13,429 bases of DNA from positions 1 to 13,429 of the forward strand of contig CALMMC010000112.1 of NCBI GenBank assembly GCA_937868205.1. The letters run 5' to 3'. The stretch comes from JAAZPG01 sp012797375. Its GTDB lineage: Bacteria; Acidobacteriota; Aminicenantia; Aminicenantales; UBA4085. Positions 9,147-13,429 of this stretch are shown one piece after another. A program made the translations under genes and the position numbers. How positions within the stretch are numbered: the stretch's first letter is position 1; each line of letters starts with the position of its first letter. A model generated the notes under the pieces. That model was not told where the DNA came from and made no database searches. It worked only from the letters and a program-made list of their open reading frames with translations.

Positions 9147-11029
9147 CCGCTTCCGACACGAAAAAAAAGACGAAAGGAACCGGGGCGGGCCGAACCCCCG
9201 GCCCGGCCTCGAAGACGGAAGCCGTCCGGATCTGCCCGGCTTGCCGCGCGGAAAACGCGGCTTCCAGCCGGTTCTGCGGCAGCTGCGCGACCCCCCTCCA
9301 GGACACCGGAGCTCCCCTCGAGGCCGCCCCCGATGGACCGCGGACGGTCCGGGCCTCGACCGTGGAGCTGGCCCGGGGAAACCGGCTGGCCGGCCGCTAC
9401 GAGATCATCGAGGAGCTCGGCCGCGGAGGGATGGGGAAGGTGTTCAAGGCTTATGATCACAAGATCAGCGAGGTGATCGCCCTCAAGCTCATCCGGCCGG
9501 AGATCAGCGCCCAGGAGAAGGCCATCGAACGGTTCAAGAACGAGTTGAAATTCACCCGGCGGATCACCCACCGCCGCATCTGCCGGATGTACGACCTGGG
9601 AGAGGAGGACTTCCTTTACTACATCACGATGGAGTATGTCGCCGGCGAGGACCTGAAGCGGTTTGTCAGGCGGGCCGGCCCGCTAAACGCCGGGAAGGCG
9701 GTCATGATCGCCGGCCAGATCTGCGACGGACTGGCCGAGGCCCATCGGATCGGAGCGATCCATCGCGATCTCAAGCCCCAGAACATCATGATCGACGCCG
9801 ACGGCAACGCCAAGATCATGGACTTCGGCATCGCCCGGTTCACCGAGATGGAGCGGGTGACCGGGTCCGGGGTGATGATCGGGACGCCCGAATACATGTC
9901 TCCCGAGCAGGCCGAACTGGGCGAGGTCGACGCCCGCTCGGACATCTATTCGCTGGGCGTCGTCCTCTTTGAAATGGTGACGGGAAAAGTGCCGTTTGAA
10001 GGAGCCACGCCCCTCAGCCTGGCGATGAAGCATAAGATGGAAATTCCCCGAAACGTCCGGGAATGGAACCCCCAGGTTCCGGCCGGGCTGGCCGCGGTCA
10101 TCGCCCGATGCCTGGAAAAGGACCCGGCCAAGCGGTACTCGTCGGCCGATGAGCTGAAAGCCGCCTTGGAGGGCGCCGGCCGGGACATCCCGACGGCCGA
10201 ATGGCCGGCGCCGGCGGGCGCGGCGGCGGCGAAGAGGCCGGACGCCCCCGGAGCAAGGAAAATTCCGGTCCCGCTGATCGCGGCCGGGGCGGTCGTCGCG
10301 GCCGCGGCCGTCTATTTCCTTTTCTTGAAGCCCGGCGCTCCGCCCGTTCCGGCGTCGGAGACGGCGGCGGATACCGGATCTTCGGCGGCTCTCCCGGGCG
10401 ACCCGTTTCCCTCGGTCGTCATGAAGGAGGCGGCGACGGAAACCCGGACGACGGAGTCTCGGCCCGCCCCGCCCGAAACGGTCAAGAGCCCTCAGATTCC
10501 GAAGCCGGTTTCCTCCGAATCCAGAAGCGCCGCGCCGCCGGCGAAACCGCCGGCCGTGTCGCCCCTGGCGCCTGAGGAACAGAAAGCGGTCGACATGGCC
10601 CTGGCCCGGATGACCGGGGCCCGGAGTCTCGCCGTCAAACAGGGCCACGGATCGGGATCCGCGTTTTTCGAGGCCGCTGAAATGCTTCGAGAAAAAGGCG
10701 CGTCGGCCGCGGGCGCCGGGAAGGGGACCGACGCCCGATGTTCTTTCACGATCTCGGAAAAGATGTTCCGCTTATGCGTGACCGAAAAACGCGATCCGGC
10801 CCGCTGGCGCGAGCTGGCGAAGCTCGTCGACCGGCTGAGGGAAAACGCCTTGGAGGCCTGGAAAAACGTCCCGGCGGATCCGCTCTTCCAGGAAGCCCGG
10901 TCCCGGTCGACCCGCGGCGATGCCGCCCGGGCGAAGGATGATCTCGCCGGCGCGGTCAAGGAATACGCCTTGGCCGCTTTCGATTATGAGAAGATCCGGT
11001 GGACGGTGGAAGCGGCCCTGAAAAAATAG
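9143..11029 (+). CDS. Membrane-anchored Ser/Thr protein kinase with N-terminal zinc ribbon
   Basis: The 628-residue product is a PknB/Hanks-type kinase. A zinc ribbon (CPAC at 31-34, CGSC at 45-48) follows a Lys-rich start. The kinase domain spans about 86-342: glycine loop GRGGMG (93-98), ATP lysine Lys115 in VIALK, helix-C Glu134, HRDLKPQN (207-214, catalytic Asp209), DFG (227-229), and GTPEYMSPEQ (247-256). The activation loop holds Thr240, Ser242 and Thr248 as possible autophosphorylation sites. One membrane span at about 375-395 puts a Pro/Ala-rich linker (396-475) and a helical C-terminal domain (476-628, Cys533 and Cys545) outside the cytoplasm. I do not recognise that outer domain; it is not made of PASTA repeats. 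All catalytic residues are present. AAGGAAGG (9129-9136) lies 6 bases before the ATG, which overlaps the cyclase stop. The cyclase FHA domain is a plausible target or reader of this kinase. Confidence 0.9.
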   Translation: MTASDTKKKTKGTGAGRTPGPASKTEAVRICPACRAENAASSRFCGSCATPLQDTGAPLEAAPDGPRTVRASTVELARGNRLAGRYEIIEELGRGGMGKVFKAYDHKISEVIALKLIRPEISAQEKAIERFKNELKFTRRITHRRICRMYDLGEEDFLYYITMEYVAGEDLKRFVRRAGPLNAGKAVMIAGQICDGLAEAHRIGAIHRDLKPQNIMIDADGNAKIMDFGIARFTEMERVTGSGVMIGTPEYMSPEQAELGEVDARSDIYSLGVVLFEMVTGKVPFEGATPLSLAMKHKMEIPRNVREWNPQVPAGLAAVIARCLEKDPAKRYSSADELKAALEGAGRDIPTAEWPAPAGAAAAKRPDAPGARKIPVPLIAAGAVVAAAAVYFLFLKPGAPPVPASETAADTGSSAALPGDPFPSVVMKEAATETRTTESRPAPPETVKSPQIPKPVSSESRSAAPPAKPPAVSPLAPEEQKAVDMALARMTGARSLAVKQGHGSGSAFFEAAEMLREKGASAAGAGKGTDARCSFTISEKMFRLCVTEKRDPARWRELAKLVDRLRENALEAWKNVPADPLFQEARSRSTRGDAARAKDDLAGAVKEYALAAFDYEKIRWTVEAALKK

Positions 11030-11070
11030 AGACGCGCCGCGGCGCCGGACGGTCCTTTCGTAATATTGGG

Positions 11071-11099
11071 TTGACCCTGCCTGTCTTTTTCCATAGAAT
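11071..11099 (+). promoter_or_regulatory. Sigma-70-type promoter of the acyl-CoA synthetase gene
   Basis: TTGACC at 11071-11076 and TAGAAT at 11094-11099 are 17 bases apart in the 102-base gap after the kinase gene. The predicted start near 11106 leaves a leader of under 30 bases. The synthetase thus appears to be a separate transcription unit. Confidence 0.7.
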
Positions 11100-11124
11100 G
11101 GGCGCATTCGTTCGCAGAAATCGC

Positions 11125-11130
11125 GGAGGA
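11125..11130 (+). promoter_or_regulatory. Ribosome binding site of the acyl-CoA synthetase gene
   Basis: GGAGGA is followed by two consecutive ATG codons at 11132 and 11135. The gap is 1 base to the first and 4 to the second, so the second ATG is the more likely start. Confidence 0.7.
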
Positions 11131-11134
11131 CATG

Positions 11135-12925
11135 ATGCAGAAAACCCTGCCTGAGATTTTTTTGAATACGGTCCGGAGCTACGTCAAACCGGACCTGATG
11201 AAGGTGAAGCGCAACGACGTCTACAGCGACATCTCAACGTCCGAATTCGAGTCCGCCGTCCGGAACCTGGCCCTCGGCTTGAAGGATCTGGGGCACCGTC
11301 CGGGAGCCAAGCTTGTCATCCTGTCCGAGAACCGTCCGGAATGGACGATCACCGATCTCGCCAACCTCTGCCTCGGCGGAGTCACCGTGCCGATCTACAC
11401 GACGCTCACGGGCGACCAAGTCAAGTACATCATCGAGGACAGCGACGCCGAGATCGTGGTCGTCTCCAACTTCTACCAGTACCAGAAAATCGCGGCCCTC
11501 CGGCGGGACCTTCCGCGGGTGAAGCATGTCGTGATCTTCCAGCCGCAGGCCCCGTCCCCCGATGTGCTTCCCCTGGCCGCCGTTCAGGCCCGCGGCGCGG
11601 CCCTGGAGGCCGCTCGCCCCGGCTTGTTTGAGGAAACCGCCCGGGCCATTCAGCCGGACGACGAGGCCTCGATTATTTACACCAGCGGAACCACCGGCGT
11701 CCCCAAGGGCGTGATCCTCACCCACGCCAATTTCGTCAGCAACGTCCTGGCCGTCTCGGCGATCATCGAGTTCTCGGCCGCCGACACGGCCCTGTCCTTT
11801 CTTCCCCTGTCCCACGTTCTCGAACGGATGGTCTCGTTCACGTATCTTTATAAGGGGTGCTCGATCGCTTACGCGGAGAACGTCGAGACCGTCGCCCACA
11901 ACCTGCTCGAGATCCGGCCGCAGGTCATGGTCAGCGTCCCCCGGGTTTTCGAAAAGATCTATTCGCGGGTCATGGACCAAGTTCTCTCAAGCCCGGGCTT
12001 GAAGCGGAAGATCTTCTTCTGGGGCATCGGCGCGGGCAAGGCCGCCGGGGAGAAAAAGCTGGCCGGCAAAACCGCCGGGCCGCTGTTAGGGCTCAAGCTC
12101 GCCCTGGCCCGCAAGCTCGTCTTTTCGAAAATCCTGGATAAGACGGGCGGCCGGGTCCGGTTCTTCGTCTCCGGCGGCGCGCCGCTGTCCAAGGACATCG
12201 CCGAGTTCTTCTACGCCATCGGCCTGACGATCTTGGAGGGATACGGCCTGACGGAGACATCCCCGGTCCTGGCCGTGAATACCTTCGACGCCCTGAGGTT
12301 CGGGACCGTGGGGCGCGTTCTGCCGGGCGTCGAGATCCGGATCGCCCCCGACGGGGAGATCTCGGCCAAGGGGCCCAACATCATGAAGGGCTATTACAAG
12401 AAGCCCGATGAAACGCGGGACGTGTTCGAGGACGGCTGGCTCAAGACGGGCGACATCGGGTTCCTCGACGCCGACGGATTCCTGACGATCACCGACCGGA
12501 AAAAGGACCTGATCGTCACGGCCGGCGGCAAGAACATCGCCCCCCAACCCATCGAGAACATCCTGAAGACGAATCCCTACATCACGAACGCGGTCGTCAT
12601 CGGCGACCGCCGCCGCTACGTCACCGCCTTGATCGTTCCCAATTTTGAGAAGATCGAGGAGTACGCGAAATTCTTCAAGATCTCCTACCGGGACCGGGAG
12701 GACCTGATCCGCAACGAGCAAATCGTCAACTTCATCCGGTCGGAGATCGAACGGGCCACGCCGAACCTGGCCTCCTATGAGCGGATCAAGAAAATCGCCC
12801 TCCTGGACCGCGAATTCGACATCGCCCAGGGCGAGATCACGCCGACCCTCAAGGTCAAGCGGAACATCATCGAGAGCCGCTACCAGGAAATGATCGAGGA
12901 TTTGTACAAAGACGACGCGTACTGA
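11135..12925 (+). CDS. Long-chain fatty acid-CoA ligase (AMP-forming)
   Basis: The product (596 residues from the second ATG, 597 from the first) activates fatty acids to acyl-CoA with ATP through an acyl-adenylate. It matches the COG1022 (FAA1-like) branch of the adenylate-forming family. Motifs, numbered from the first ATG, are YTSGTTGVPKG (183-193, phosphate-binding), LPLSHVLER (224-232), VSGGAPLS (346-353), YGLTETSP (371-378), the TGD motif in WLKTGDIGFLDADGF (436-450), DRKKDLIVTAGGKNI (455-469) and catalytic Lys574 in TPTLKVKR. It is full length and has every expected motif. Such enzymes act at the cytoplasmic face of the membrane and feed lipid synthesis or beta-oxidation; no neighbouring gene shows which. 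It has its own promoter and ribosome binding site, and runs convergently towards the zinc-ribbon gene. Chain-length preference cannot be read from sequence, so no symbol is given. Confidence 0.92.
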   Translation: MQKTLPEIFLNTVRSYVKPDLMKVKRNDVYSDISTSEFESAVRNLALGLKDLGHRPGAKLVILSENRPEWTITDLANLCLGGVTVPIYTTLTGDQVKYIIEDSDAEIVVVSNFYQYQKIAALRRDLPRVKHVVIFQPQAPSPDVLPLAAVQARGAALEAARPGLFEETARAIQPDDEASIIYTSGTTGVPKGVILTHANFVSNVLAVSAIIEFSAADTALSFLPLSHVLERMVSFTYLYKGCSIAYAENVETVAHNLLEIRPQVMVSVPRVFEKIYSRVMDQVLSSPGLKRKIFFWGIGAGKAAGEKKLAGKTAGPLLGLKLALARKLVFSKILDKTGGRVRFFVSGGAPLSKDIAEFFYAIGLTILEGYGLTETSPVLAVNTFDALRFGTVGRVLPGVEIRIAPDGEISAKGPNIMKGYYKKPDETRDVFEDGWLKTGDIGFLDADGFLTITDRKKDLIVTAGGKNIAPQPIENILKTNPYITNAVVIGDRRRYVTALIVPNFEKIEEYAKFFKISYRDREDLIRNEQIVNFIRSEIERATPNLASYERIKKIALLDREFDIAQGEITPTLKVKRNIIESRYQEMIEDLYKDDAY

Positions 12926-12971
12926 GGAACGGCGGCGGAAAACGATTCGTCCGGCGGATGGAGCCGGGGAA

Positions 12972-13269
12972 TCAGCCGGTTTCTTTCTCCGGATCGGAGT
13001 CGGGCGGATCCGCCGGCTTTCGGTGGTAAAGAATCCGGCCGCAGGCTTCGCAGGTGATGATTTCGTTCATGGCCCAAAGATCATCGAGGATCTGGGGCCG
13101 GATGCGGAGCTGGCAGATCGAGCAGAAATCGTCGGTGACGGGGGAGAGGGCGACGCCGGCCGTCTTTTTGGCGATCTTCTGGTATATCGACAGTTGTTCG
13201 GCTGGAATCGCAGGGAGAAGCGCGCTCCGGTCTTTTTCCAACTGAGCTTTCTTCTTCTCGACGTCCTTC
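12972..13269 (-). CDS. C4-type zinc-ribbon protein (DUF164/COG1579), 3' part only
   Basis: This is the C-terminal 98 residues of a protein whose 5' end is replaced by sequencing adapter. A Lys/Glu-rich helix (KDVEKKKAQLEKDRSALL) looks like the end of a coiled coil. It leads into a zinc ribbon with CSIC (49-52) and CEAC (73-76), separated by QLRIRPQILDDLWAMNEIIT, and a polar tail. Proteins of this family usually have about 240 residues: a long coiled-coil hairpin followed by this ribbon. They are proposed to bind nucleic acid, and the function is not settled. An open frame continues to 13388, but everything upstream of the first Lys is translated adapter (it contains the tell-tale peptide GSEMCIRDR), so the real sequence ends at 13269. 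The true start is outside this contig. Confidence 0.82.
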
Positions 13270-13335
13270 CTGTCTCTTATACACATCTCCGAGCCCACGA
13301 GACTCCTGAGCCCCTCGTATGCCGCCTTCTGCTTG
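13270..13335 (+). other. Untrimmed Illumina Nextera adapter (technical artefact)
   Basis: The 19-base transposon mosaic end CTGTCTCTTATACACATCT occupies 13270-13288 and is followed by CCGAGCCCACGAGAC (13289-13303). Next come the 8-base i7 index TCCTGAGC (13304-13311; equal to Nextera N704 as I remember it) and a P7 flow-cell sequence (13312-13335) with three mismatches to the standard oligo. The order and spacing match a Nextera library read running through its insert into the adapter. This is not genomic DNA. Confidence 0.98.
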
Positions 13336-13429
13336 AAAAAAAAAACACAAAACACAATACCGCACAACAACACACTCCTCCCCTCCACACTTGCACGCCT
13401 CGCACAATTACATTTCCTTGACTCACCTC
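13336..13429. other. Post-adapter read-through noise (technical artefact)
   Basis: Ten A residues (13336-13345) follow the adapter directly. The remaining 84 bases are low-complexity A/C/T with only about five G, unlike the GC-rich genome. This is the usual appearance of base calls made after a sequencing template has ended. No gene or site should be called here. Confidence 0.93.

Noticed and set aside
11034..11045. The perfect 12-base palindrome GCGCCGCGGCGC just after the kinase stop.
   Set aside because: The stem is short, leaves almost no loop and has no T run. In sequence this GC-rich it may be chance; at best it is a weak factor-dependent terminator.
13270..13288. A Tn5-like mosaic end that could suggest a natural transposon insertion.
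   Set aside because: It is followed by the Nextera index and P7 flow-cell sequence, so it comes from library preparation.

Overview
The window is a GC-rich bacterial contig end (13,429 bases). Typical features are a gyrase with the Gram-negative type of GyrB insertion, an FHA-GAF-cyclase next to a eukaryote-like Ser/Thr kinase, and a bacterial DRG-type TGS GTPase. Together they suggest an uncultivated, high-GC lineage such as Acidobacteriota or Aminicenantes. That placement is a guess from gene content and composition, and no rRNA gene is present to confirm it.

Layout. Bases 3-143 are the 3' end of a probable M28-family metallopeptidase (+). Bases 151-1022 are a compact mobile element: a REP-associated/IS200-like HUH transposase gene (-) bounded by 30-base inverted repeats that match at 29 of 30 positions. 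It sits between the ends of two convergent genes. Bases 1026-2018 (-) encode a DRG-like GTPase with a TGS domain. A 301-base divergent intergenic region carries the gyrB promoter. gyrB (2320-4710) and gyrA (4714-7365) follow as a tight pair. A second promoter at 7426-7455 precedes a two-gene signalling operon: an FHA-GAF-class III nucleotide cyclase (7521-9146, TTG start) and, overlapping by ATGA, a membrane-anchored Ser/Thr kinase with an N-terminal zinc ribbon (9143-11029). A third promoter precedes a long-chain acyl-CoA synthetase (about 11135-12925). On the minus strand, 12972-13269 is the 3' part of a C4-type zinc-ribbon (DUF164/COG1579) protein.

The last 160 bases (13270-13429) are not genomic. 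They are an untrimmed Illumina Nextera adapter (mosaic end, i7 index, P7 sequence), then poly-A and low-complexity read-through. The zinc-ribbon gene is therefore cut by an artefact and not by biology.

How the genes work together. Gyrase subunits A and B are made from one transcript. The kinase and cyclase are likely co-translated, and the cyclase's FHA domain is a natural reader of phosphothreonine made by the kinase, so the pair may link Ser/Thr phosphorylation to a cyclic nucleotide signal. The most unusual points are a 73-residue Lys/Glu-rich N-terminal extension on GyrA, Gln at the GyrA quinolone Ser83 position, a ParE-like Trp in the GyrB LNVEKAR motif, and the transposase stop codon being the only difference between the element's two terminal repeats.
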